35,535 bases of DNA from assembly GCA_015520565.1 (NCBI GenBank), contig WAPW01000055.1, positions 1 through 35,535 on the forward strand, written 5' to 3'. This stretch comes from Candidatus Aciduliprofundum sp. Its GTDB lineage: Archaea; Thermoplasmatota; Thermoplasmata; Thermoplasmatales; Aciduliprofundaceae. The position numbers and the translations under genes are program-made. Under the pieces are notes generated by a model. It did no database searches. It had not been told where the DNA came from and was given only the letters and a program-made list of their open reading frames with translations. Shown in pieces: positions 15,075 to 24,300 of this stretch. The number at the start of each line of letters is the position of its first letter. Within the stretch, counting starts at the first letter, position 1.

Positions 15075-15102
15075 ATCAATCGCCAAACCGCCCTATACAT
15101 TA

Positions 15103-15112
15103 CCTATATAAG
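15103..15112 (-). promoter_or_regulatory. TATA box of the rps19e-eif6 operon
   Basis: Minus-strand CTTATATAGG sits about 30 nt before ATG 15074, in the 50-nt gap after the GINS gene. Confidence 0.55.
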
Positions 15113-15124
15113 AGTATTTCGTTC

Positions 15125-15712
15125 TCAGAGCTTTATCTCCTCAACATAGTCGCTCTTTAAAAGAATTTCGTAAATTTTCTTGGGCATATGTAAAACATCC
15201 TCTTTTCTAAGAATTAAATCTCTATCTGGCAGTGCGATTTTCAAACTTGGGGCTTTTACCCTTGCCAAAACATACTCCTCAACCCTTTCCTCCTTTTCCT
15301 CTTCTTTCTCAACTTTCTCCCCAATTTTGCTCTCAACTTTTTGAATTTCTTCCCTTCCATATATCATATTTTTGTGGCGCTCAATGGCATCTTTTACCTC
15401 TCTATAAAGCAATTCCTCCTCCTTCGTCAAATTTTTTACATCTCTCTCATCCTTCCAAATTGTGAAAAGAAGAATTTTTCTAACACGGAGGGCTATTATC
15501 TCATCCAATGATTTTTCAATCTTCTTAATTTCATCCATAATCTTGCCCGCTTTCTCTATGTCCATCTTCTCCACATAGATTCTTGCCTCGGTTCTAAGAG
15601 AATCAATCCTTTTTGTAATATCTTCATAAAAATCTTTTTTTAATTTTTGCAACTCTTTTTTTCTCTCCTTCTCCTTCCGTTTAATCTCTTCAAGCTCGTT
15701 GAGCAATCCCAC
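15125..15712 (-). CDS. Archaeal GINS subunit (Gins51-like)
   Basis: 195 residues. The N-terminal ~120 residues are a charged helical A-domain (ITKRIDSLRTEARIYVEKMD, VRKILLFTIWKDERDVKNLTKEEELLY). A Glu/Lys linker follows, then a C-terminal B-domain RVKAPSLKIALPDRDLILRKEDVLHMPKKIYEILLKSDYVEEI. A-then-B order points to Gins51 (Sld5/Psf1 type). GINS joins MCM and the Cdc45/RecJ-like protein in the replicative helicase. Start GTG 15712 with TATA-like GATTTATACAAG about 25 nt upstream suggests a leaderless mRNA. Confidence 0.8.
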   Translation of the reverse strand: MGLLNELEEIKRKEKERKKELQKLKKDFYEDITKRIDSLRTEARIYVEKMDIEKAGKIMDEIKKIEKSLDEIIALRVRKILLFTIWKDERDVKNLTKEEELLYREVKDAIERHKNMIYGREEIQKVESKIGEKVEKEEEKEERVEEYVLARVKAPSLKIALPDRDLILRKEDVLHMPKKIYEILLKSDYVEEIKL

Positions 15713-15751
15713 ATTTCACAATGCTTCAACTTGTATAAATCTTTTTTGCAG

Positions 15752-16789
15752 TTACTTAAGAATTGAAGATAGAAGGGGATAATATTCGTGATCACGCATG
15801 GCAATACCCTCTTGGAGAGAAAGAAATAAAATATTTGGTTCTTTAGTAAGCACTCCGGTAGCTTCCCCAAAATTCTCAAAGAAGGAGACAATATCCCTGC
15901 TCTCTTTAAGAGATTTAAAAGGCGCCAAGGCAACGCCTTCTAGGGGATTATAAGCTGCAAAAATTATGTTTGAGAGGTCATATCCAAATTCTTCAAGCTT
16001 TATATTGTGTATTTTGTCCATAGCTTCGGGGTTAGAGGTCCAGTGAGCAAACACTAAAACATCGTAGCCCATTAGAGGAAGATTTGGAATTATTTTATTA
16101 CAAATGTATCTCTCTTCAATTAATCTCTCCTTAATCCTTGACACACTCTGGGGAGTCATATTTAGAGTTCTTGCAATATGTGCTATTCTTGCTGTGGGCT
16201 CTTTCACAATTTCAAGCATAACTTTTTTATCGTTCTTTCCTAATTTTTTTGCTTCTTTAAATTTTTTTTCTCTTTTTTCTATTTCAATATCAAAATCCTT
16301 GCAAATTAGATTTGAATAGTCAAAAAATAAGGGAATTTCAGTTATCTCAAAGGGAAGAATCACCATTTGTGTATTTTCCCTCCTCAAAATTTCCCTCACT
16401 TTTATCAATCTTTCCGCATAAATCAAGCCCTTGGATATTTCCGTATAATTTTTTGAAACCGCAAGTACAAACCCCCTATAGGACTCTGCAAACGAATAGA
16501 ATATGCCAGAAGAATAAGGAAGGTAATCTCTCATAGAGCGAATTTTTTGTAGGACATCCATTTTTCTCTTGGTTAAACTTCCATACCCCACGACCAACAA
16601 TTCTAAACCTAGAAGTTTAAAATTAGGTATTACTATCTCTTTGAATATTCCTTGAGCTCTGAGCTTCATTATACTCTTGTAAACTGACCAATAATTCAAA
16701 TCTAATAGCTCAGCTAAGTTTTTCGGAGATAATTCTGGATTCTTGCACAATCCGCATAGCACCTTTTTGTCCAGATTGTTCAATTTCAT
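15752..16789 (-). CDS. Transcription regulator made of two Lrp-like halves
   Basis: 345 residues. Each half starts with a winged helix-turn-helix: residues ~1-55 (KLNNLDKKVLCGLCKNPELS, NLAELLDLNYWSVYKSIMKL) and again from ~185 (LGKNDKKVMLEIVKEPTARI, HIARTLNMTPQSVSRIKERL). Each HTH is followed by an I(V/I)PNxxLxGxxxLV strand, so the protein is an internal duplication. A ligand/dimer region follows each. ATG 16789 has GGAGGG 5 nt upstream; ATG 16801 would start inside that site. It diverges from the RND gene, with a 17-bp palindrome between, so it may control both. Confidence 0.75.
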   Translation of the reverse strand: MKLNNLDKKVLCGLCKNPELSPKNLAELLDLNYWSVYKSIMKLRAQGIFKEIVIPNFKLLGLELLVVGYGSLTKRKMDVLQKIRSMRDYLPYSSGIFYSFAESYRGFVLAVSKNYTEISKGLIYAERLIKVREILRRENTQMVILPFEITEIPLFFDYSNLICKDFDIEIEKREKKFKEAKKLGKNDKKVMLEIVKEPTARIAHIARTLNMTPQSVSRIKERLIEERYICNKIIPNLPLMGYDVLVFAHWTSNPEAMDKIHNIKLEEFGYDLSNIIFAAYNPLEGVALAPFKSLKESRDIVSFFENFGEATGVLTKEPNILFLSLQEGIAMRDHEYYPLLSSILK

Positions 16790-16838
16790 TTTTCCCTCCA
16801 TGGAAAATTTACTATTTAAATATTTCCAAGAAATTTAA

Positions 16839-16855
16839 AATTATTCTGAATAATT
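16839..16855. promoter_or_regulatory. 17-bp perfect palindrome, candidate operator
   Basis: AATTATTCTGAATAATT has 8-bp arms around a central T and lies between the divergent double-HTH regulator and RND genes, outside both TATA-like boxes. Confidence 0.45.
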
Positions 16856-16891
16856 GCATTATTTTTGATAAAAAGTGCAAAAAAACTCCAA

Positions 16892-16905
16892 AAATTTAAA
16901 TATGT
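16892..16905 (+). promoter_or_regulatory. TATA box of the RND gene
   Basis: AAAATTTAAATATG is 32-45 nt before ATG 16937, leaving a leader of about 14 nt that holds AGGTGG. Confidence 0.45.
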
Positions 16906-16936
16906 TGTTCAAATACTCTTTATCTAGGTGGTTGCC

Positions 16937-19900
16937 ATGGAGTTGAGGGCTCTTGGAAATGCTGTTAGTAAGAGGCCTGTAACAACGCTCATTATCGTCC
17001 TAGTAATAACATCAGTATTTGGCATTTATACTGCTCAGATGCAAATGAATGCTGATCTCAAAAGCTTCCTTCCCAACGATGAGATGGTTAATGCTGAGAT
17101 GAAGGTAAATGAGAATTTTGGAGATACGGATGTGGTGCAGATAATATTTGTATCCAATAACACTGTTTCAAAATCATCGCTCATGGATATGCTTACGGTG
17201 GAAGGGAATATTGTAAATAATAGTCATATACTTCAAAATTTAAGAACTCCTGATAATCCAAGCGAAAGCATACTCTCCCCGGCAGATATAATAGTTATGG
17301 GTAATATAACTTTAAGTTTTGAAAATGAGCTTACTAAACTATTAAGGAATATGACAAATGAGATGAAAGGGCTCAATTTTACAGTGGCTGTGGTTCCAAT
17401 TAAGATGATGAGCTCGGTTATCTACGATTATAAAGATATATATCAAAATGCCACTGACATTAGGGATGACGCTAAAGATATAGTTCTCCTTCTATTTAAT
17501 AAACCATCATCATCAAATGGTACCGCCTTAGAGGAAATTGAGCCATTGCTTCAAAATATAACTTATGTTCTTACAAATTCTAACGATTTTAGCATAAAAT
17601 CAAAGGTTCTCACAATACTTACCCCCCCAATGGAAGAGTCCCAAGGAAATTCAAGCATGAGCAATCCTCTTTTCAAATACTTTGTCAATGATATTCTATC
17701 CTCTATGAATTTGGAAAATAAGAGTATATCTGTGCATTATTTCTCCCTCACCAATAACTTTACGGAAAGCTCCTTGGATTATTCTCTATCCTCAATAAAT
17801 TCTGCCATAACCGGAAACTCTCAGCTTATAAATGCATTGAATATGGTAAAGGGTAGTATATTGAGGGGAGATAATTCTACAGCACTTTATATTTTAAACA
17901 GGACAATTGAAGGTGTATCTTCAAAGCTTAGTCAGATGTCCATGGCTTTGCCTTATTATCAATCATTTAACAGCTCCCTCTCTAAATTCTTATACGATTT
18001 CAAAACAGGTAATTTGGCTCCTCAAGACATTGTAAGTTTGCAAGAGAACTTATCAAACATGCTCGCCATATCCTCTGGAAACTTTAAGAATATGCTTCAA
18101 ATATTTGATGACACTTTTGAGGAATGGCTCCATTCAAATCACATATTCTATGATGTTATATACGAGGCAAACTCAACCCTTCCAGCAGTTCAGGGATTCT
18201 TGCAAAATTATAAAGGAATGGTAATGCTTAACAATACCCTTCTTGGTATAAAGATGGAGATAAATTATGATTCGGTGGAAAATACTACAATGCATATAGA
18301 GTACCTCACAGGATATTTGAACAATGCAAATGAAGAGTTAAACAACAAGAAGGCATTTATTGAGAGCGCTATGAATGCACTAAATACTCCGTACTTCCAT
18401 TGGTATTCTACTATGTTAATGGATTTAGATTATATTCTCCATCATTCAAATGTGGGAGAATATGCCATGAACATATTTACCTTCGTGCTTCGCATGATGA
18501 ATAATGGAGGTAATATAGGAAACGGCAGTGGGAGCTTTACCATATTTTACTCTCTAAAGCATGCCTTTGATTCTAATGTTGCTCCTAAATACAAAGAAGA
18601 GATACAGAATATGTACCTTACAATAATGGGTCTAATGAAAATGAGTACCGAGTTTAATGGAGGGATGCCTTCAATGCCCTCCCAGCCTAGCTTTGAACTA
18701 CCTAACTTTAATCCATCGGTATCGGAGAAGAAGCAAGTTTTGGAAAATATGAGTTATGGGGATATAATCAACACTATGTCAGATATTAAAAATTACAATC
18801 CTACCGATTTTACGAATACAATAAATTCAACCATACCTGTTATTAAAAATGCTAGTGCAAATCTCAGTGCTTTTAATGCCGAGATTGAAAATTTAGTTAG
18901 GGGAATGAGCTTTGTTTATGCTACCACAGGAGATTCAAATGTAAGCGATATGATGAGCATGTATACCAAGATAAATGAGAATATAACAGTTGCTAGGGAT
19001 GCTTTGGATATGATGGCAAATCGGCTTCCTCAGATGAGTGGATTTACCTATATGATGAAACAGTTCTCTGGAGAGCTCAATGTTATGTTTTCTAAGGATT
19101 TTAATGGTAGAAGTGCAAAGGCAGCTATGATGTTTGTAATGCTCAATAATACCAATTTGCCGGGAGAGACAGATAACCAGCATAATTTGAGAATGGAATC
19201 CCTTGAAGAAGAGGTTGGAAATATTGCCAAGGAATCTCATGTTAAGAGCAAGATAATGGTTATGGGAAGTTATTTAGTCACAGAGGCAAGTACGAAGACA
19301 TCCAACGAGGCATTTAATGTTCTCATACCCATAGCTATAATTCTAATTATAGTAATTCTCTTGGTTACTGTTAGAAGTGCATTGGACATGGCTTTAGGAG
19401 TTGTAGGATTGGGTATGGCTATAGCGTGGGCTTATGGCTTTGGAGTTATGATGGGATACACATTTAACCAGATAAGTACCACAGTTGCAGTGCTTCTAAT
19501 TGGCTTGGGCATAGATTATTCAATTCATACCACCCTTCGTTATAGAGAGGAGCTTAGGAAGGGTAAAACAGTTAGAAAGGCAATGAACGATATGATAACT
19601 CATCTTGGTATGGCACTTATACTATCTACGCTAACCACAATAATCGCATTCTTGTCAAATGTATCTTCGCCTGTGCCTCCAGTGGCTGATTTTGGAATAA
19701 TGAATGCAGTTGGAATATTTGGAGCGTTTATAATATTTACAACTGGTATACCTGCAATAAAGATACTTATTGATGAGCACAGGGAGAAGAAAGGCAAGTT
19801 GAAGATAAAGAAGGAGAAAGGCAGAGAAGGTTCTGGCGTAGTTGCATTAAACAAGTTTATTGCAAGCAGTGGTACAATAGCAGAGCGTCATAGGGTTGCA

Positions 19901-21022
19901 GCCATAGTTGCAGTTGTAATTATAAGTGGAGTATCTTTATATGGGGGCATAAATGTAAGCACTAGCTTTGATTTAAAGGATTTCTTACCCCAGCATCTTG
20001 AAATAACCAATACCATCAATTTCATGATGGACAATTTCAACACATCTGGAATGAGTTATAACTATGTTCTCATAGAGGGAAATGTTACATCACCCCAAGC
20101 TTTAAAGGCAGTTAAAGAAACTATGGATAATATTAATGGCGATGAGTATGTTGATTACTCACAGGTATCAAGTATAACAACTTTAATCTCTGAGTGGAAA
20201 GAGAAGAACAGCACATTTGCTAAGATGGTAAAGGATAATGATACAAATGGTGATGGTTTGCCTGATAAGAATATTCAAGGCATATATAACTGGCTCTATG
20301 AGCATGCCCATGGTAATTCTGTATTGCACAAGAGCAATGGCACTTACGATTCTATGATAATCATAATCCCAAGCTCTGCAAGCAATGAGCATGAAAACAG
20401 AATATTGAGCAAGGAAATTAATGAGGATATTGTACCTCTAAAGAATGCAGGATTAAAGGTCATACCAACGGGTACAAATCTTCTCACATTCCACATATTG
20501 GATATGCTTGAAGGTAGTCAGTGGCGCTCTCTCTGGATTACAATAGTATCCTCCTTGGTTGTGCTCACAGTAGCATTCTGGTATGAAAAGAGAAGCTTGA
20601 TACTTGGACTCATCACATCAATTCCAGTGGTATTGGCTTTGCTTTGGCTCTTGGGAAGTATGTATGCCCTCGGAATAAGCTTCAATGCCATTACTGTTAC
20701 AATTACATCCCTTACCATAGGACTGGGTATTACATACGCGATACACATAACTCACAGGTTCTTGGAAGATTTAGAAACTGAGAAGACAATTGGAGATGCT
20801 GTAAGAAAAACTGCTAGACATACGGGTACATCTATATTTGGAGCAGCAGTGACTACGATGGCAGGATTTGGTACCCTTATGGTCTCTTCAATGCCACCTA
20901 TTCAACAATTCGGCGAGATAGCAACCCTATCAATAATCTATAGCTTTGTGCTCTCAGTGTTCATACTACCAGCATTCCTCTATATGTGGGCAACTTGGAG
21001 AGAGAAAAGAGGTAAGCATTAA
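16937..21022 (+). CDS. Giant RND/MMPL-family membrane protein with very large first outer domain
   Basis: 1361 residues. TM1 at about 13-31, then a ~760-residue outer domain rich in Asn/Ser/Thr and N-x-S/T sites. A 5-6 TM RND/sterol-sensing bundle follows at about 795-945 (VLLIGLGIDYSIHTTLRYREEL). The second half repeats this: TM near 985-1003, an outer loop of ~190 residues, then a TM bundle from ~1195 (ITSLTIGLGITYAIHITHRFLEDL). The second loop holds a calcium-loop-like DNDTNGDGLPDKN. This is the HAE3/MMPL type of exporter; cargo is unknown. ATG 16937 is preceded by AGGTGG; GTG 16928 overlaps that site. Confidence 0.85.
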   Translation: MELRALGNAVSKRPVTTLIIVLVITSVFGIYTAQMQMNADLKSFLPNDEMVNAEMKVNENFGDTDVVQIIFVSNNTVSKSSLMDMLTVEGNIVNNSHILQNLRTPDNPSESILSPADIIVMGNITLSFENELTKLLRNMTNEMKGLNFTVAVVPIKMMSSVIYDYKDIYQNATDIRDDAKDIVLLLFNKPSSSNGTALEEIEPLLQNITYVLTNSNDFSIKSKVLTILTPPMEESQGNSSMSNPLFKYFVNDILSSMNLENKSISVHYFSLTNNFTESSLDYSLSSINSAITGNSQLINALNMVKGSILRGDNSTALYILNRTIEGVSSKLSQMSMALPYYQSFNSSLSKFLYDFKTGNLAPQDIVSLQENLSNMLAISSGNFKNMLQIFDDTFEEWLHSNHIFYDVIYEANSTLPAVQGFLQNYKGMVMLNNTLLGIKMEINYDSVENTTMHIEYLTGYLNNANEELNNKKAFIESAMNALNTPYFHWYSTMLMDLDYILHHSNVGEYAMNIFTFVLRMMNNGGNIGNGSGSFTIFYSLKHAFDSNVAPKYKEEIQNMYLTIMGLMKMSTEFNGGMPSMPSQPSFELPNFNPSVSEKKQVLENMSYGDIINTMSDIKNYNPTDFTNTINSTIPVIKNASANLSAFNAEIENLVRGMSFVYATTGDSNVSDMMSMYTKINENITVARDALDMMANRLPQMSGFTYMMKQFSGELNVMFSKDFNGRSAKAAMMFVMLNNTNLPGETDNQHNLRMESLEEEVGNIAKESHVKSKIMVMGSYLVTEASTKTSNEAFNVLIPIAIILIIVILLVTVRSALDMALGVVGLGMAIAWAYGFGVMMGYTFNQISTTVAVLLIGLGIDYSIHTTLRYREELRKGKTVRKAMNDMITHLGMALILSTLTTIIAFLSNVSSPVPPVADFGIMNAVGIFGAFIIFTTGIPAIKILIDEHREKKGKLKIKKEKGREGSGVVALNKFIASSGTIAERHRVAAIVAVVIISGVSLYGGINVSTSFDLKDFLPQHLEITNTINFMMDNFNTSGMSYNYVLIEGNVTSPQALKAVKETMDNINGDEYVDYSQVSSITTLISEWKEKNSTFAKMVKDNDTNGDGLPDKNIQGIYNWLYEHAHGNSVLHKSNGTYDSMIIIIPSSASNEHENRILSKEINEDIVPLKNAGLKVIPTGTNLLTFHILDMLEGSQWRSLWITIVSSLVVLTVAFWYEKRSLILGLITSIPVVLALLWLLGSMYALGISFNAITVTITSLTIGLGITYAIHITHRFLEDLETEKTIGDAVRKTARHTGTSIFGAAVTTMAGFGTLMVSSMPPIQQFGEIATLSIIYSFVLSVFILPAFLYMWATWREKRGKH

Positions 21023-21043
21023 ACCTTTTTTCCTTTTTTTAAA
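21023..21043 (+). terminator. Oligo-T terminator after the RND gene
   Basis: Two T-tracts (six T at 21026-21031, seven at 21034-21040) directly follow the stop codon, the usual archaeal intrinsic terminator form. Confidence 0.6.
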
Positions 21044-21046
21044 GAA

Positions 21047-21058
21047 AAATATAAATAG
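21047..21058 (+). promoter_or_regulatory. TATA box of albA
   Basis: AAATATAAATAG lies about 50 nt before ATG 21103, leaving a leader of ~25 nt with the strong site GGAGGCGAT. Confidence 0.5.
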
Positions 21059-21102
21059 AAAAATCCTATTCCTCACATACCCCGAATTAAGGAGGCGATA
21101 AA

Positions 21103-21375
21103 ATGGCAGAAGAAAACGTTGTATTCGTAGGAAAGAAGCCAACAATGAACTATGTACTTGCTGTTGTGACACAGTTTAACAGTGGCGTGAACACGGTTGT
21201 TTTGAAGGCAAGAGGAAAGGCCATAAGTAAGGCCGTTGATGTTGCAGAAATTGTACGCAACCGCTTTGTACCAAGCTTGCAGTATGGAGAAATAAAGATA
21301 GGCACCGAGAGCTTGCAGAGTGAGAAAGGAGAAACAAATGTCTCTTCCATTGAAATAGAGATGAAGAGGGAGTAA
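21103..21375 (+). CDS. albA: Alba chromatin protein
   Basis: 90 residues. Diagnostic start [20 protein letters not shown], with K11/K12 at the DNA-contacting, acetylatable lysine position, then [24 protein letters not shown] and a basic C-terminal strand. Alba coats DNA and RNA as a dimer. The gene is monocistronic, with its own TATA box and a strong GGAGGCGAT ribosome site. It converges on the large surface-protein gene across an 18-nt gap containing T-tracts. Confidence 0.96.
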   Translation: MAEENVVFVGKKPTMNYVLAVVTQFNSGVNTVVLKARGKAISKAVDVAEIVRNRFVPSLQYGEIKIGTESLQSEKGETNVSSIEIEMKRE

Positions 21376-21393
21376 TCCTTCCCCCTCCTATTT

Positions 21394-24300
21394 TTATTGT
21401 TTATTCTTTCTTCTTCTTAAAACTGCTATTATTGCAAGCAATGGAACTATAAGGATTGCAAAATCGTGGAACTCTGGGATTTTATCAAAATATATGTCGT
21501 AATTTCCATTTCTATCATCTGTCCAAACCACATAAACATTGTTATTATCTATGTATGCAGCCACTGTTCCGTATACTGCAACTCCTGAGCCTTGATCACT
21601 TACAGTTTCCACAGAATTCCAATCATTTCCTGCATCAGTAGATTCTCTCATACATACGTAGCCTGTGGTAGCGTCTAAGTAAAATACATAGACATCAGAA
21701 CCATTGGCCACTACCCATGGGAGAGTTTCATTATTATATGATGTACCTCCATCTATAATATCTCCAGTTCCATTTACCCATATTACATCACTCCATGTAT
21801 TTCCGTTGTCTGTTGAAACTATAAGTCCTACATCCCAGTTAGAGTATCTTAGATTATTACTGGAAGCTATTATATACAAAGCACTAAACGCCACATATAT
21901 ATAATTCTCAGATGTATAAATGGATGGAAAGGTATACACATAGTATCCATAATAATAAAATAATAAGTAATTCAATTGTCCATATATTATTATCCCAGAC
22001 CATTTTGTGGAATTTATGCCCGTGTTATTGGCTATTACTATCCCTCTATTATAATCTTCATAGAATGTAATAAATACCTTAGGAGTACTGCCTGTAGAAA
22101 TGGCAACCTTTGGAAACTCTTCTATATAAGATGAGTTAGCAAAATTATAGTAATTATAGAGATACTCATTGTTGATTATTTTTATCAAGCCAACATTAAC
22201 ATCAGAGCTACCATTCAAATAGTCGTATGCTACATAAACATAAGTATTTCCTGAAGAGTCTGTGTATGTTTCTGCAGATATGTCAACAGTGTTTTTCCAA
22301 CTCAAAGTTGTCAAAAATTCTGTTAAATTATTAGTATGGGTATCGTAAATAAAATAGGCAAATTTTGAACCCGAAGTAAAGTTATCAAAGAATATGTAAA
22401 GGTTATCTTGTGAATCTTTTGTTATGACTGGATAGGAGTCATTCTTGGTGTAAGGTATATAGTATAAGTTCCAAGTTTGACCCCCATCGGTAGAATTGGC
22501 AACCCGAATATATCCAGTTGAGCTATTGTAGGCCACCCATAAAGTGCCATCAGAGGTTTTTACTATGGAAGGATATGCTTCATCTGTTTGTTGAGTTGAG
22601 GTTGTAACTAGAATATCATTACCGAACAACGCGGCTTTTAACGATTTTGCATTTAATTTCCCTATATATTTCAAGTTAGGATGACTTATAGAAACGGTTT
22701 TAGCGATATCATAATTCTCTAAACTTATTGATAGATTTTTTTGCATCGTTTGTTTATCTTCTTTAATTTTTTGCTCCAGAGGCACATCTGCGACATCTTT
22801 ATCGTTGCGCCAGTCAAATATGAATATGTATTCCTTGCTATTCTTCGTTTCCACTCCTGTGTTGAATTCCATAGAATGGTATCCAAGCTTTGGCGAGAGG
22901 TGTTTTACGAATATCCATTTGCTGTTGGAGTAATTGTAAAGAGAAGCATTATAAACCTTCCCTTCCTTTCCAAACATCTCTATCTTGTAATCTGCTCCTA
23001 TTGGGTATTTTGGCAAAGAATAGCCGGTATGGGTATTATTGTCTGAATTTATGTAAATCTCAATTGTATCCATCCCCTCTACAACCTTGTGGGGCACTGG
23101 ACCAATATAGCGATGCACTTGGCGCCCAGCGTAGGGCTTTGGGAACCATGAGGGTATGGTAGTATTGAGCCACATATCTGGCCCGTAGGGATAATCAGGT
23201 ATGCCATCTTTATCCACATCTGGCAATTTTGTTCCATTTACAACCACATAGCTCTCGTTATCAGGTATGCCATCGTTGTTGAAATCATGAGGGTAAGGAT
23301 CATACTTGTCAGGTACGGTGTCTCCATCGCTATCTGGTAGATGAAATACTTCAATTTTTGGCACATCTGTCCCACCAAGCATCTTGCCCCGAACTTTTAA
23401 GAACATGTAAAGGTACTGAGCATTATAAGCTCCATATTGCAATAGATCTATGTTTGGATAGCCATTTACTATTTTTCCATCTGGAGCTATGACATCATTA
23501 GAAGAATCGTTTTGCAAATAATTATCCCAATCAGCAAAGGCACCATCAATAATGGGATGCTTTGGAATTTTAGAAATATAAGAAGCGCTAAGGATTTCGT
23601 TATTCACATAGTAAGGCATATTTACCTCCATAGAATCAATTTTGAGCATAAATGTCTTAGTTGCCAAAGATGAATTCGTTATTTTTACAGCTACGAAGAG
23701 TGTGGAGTTTGAATTAAAGTTAAGATTCAAATTTGAGAATTCTACCTTACCATTGCTGATTTTTGCAGTTGTTATATATTTATCTTGCGAATCAAAATAC
23801 TCATTTCCATTATCCTCGTATAATTCAATTGCATTTATGGATGAAGGGCCTGCATTGCCCATGGGCTCAAAAATCATTTTATGAATCCTAATATTTTTCC
23901 CAATTAAACTCATTTTTAGTATTGCACTTTTTTGATTTAGAGGTATTAAATTCTTTAATGAGCTTTCTTCTAGGATGAAATTATGTTTTCCATAATCTAT
24001 GCAAGGCACAATTGCTTGGATGCCCTTGTAGTTAGAGGATATAACAAAGCTTCTAAATCCATTTACCTGCAAATTTACAAATCCTTCAATTTGTCCATTT
24101 TTATCTATTGCTTTAATCCCTCCCACATATGTGAAATTGTTAAAATCAAGCTGGTTCGTGCCATTGAACTTGTATAATTCTTTTCCTTGCAAGGTTTTGT
24201 TCCATCCGTATAGCTCTACCATATAGTCGGCTCCAATTCCTTGCACTATGTACCCTGTGTGCGAATTGTTATCTGTATCCAAAAATAGATATATTCCGCT

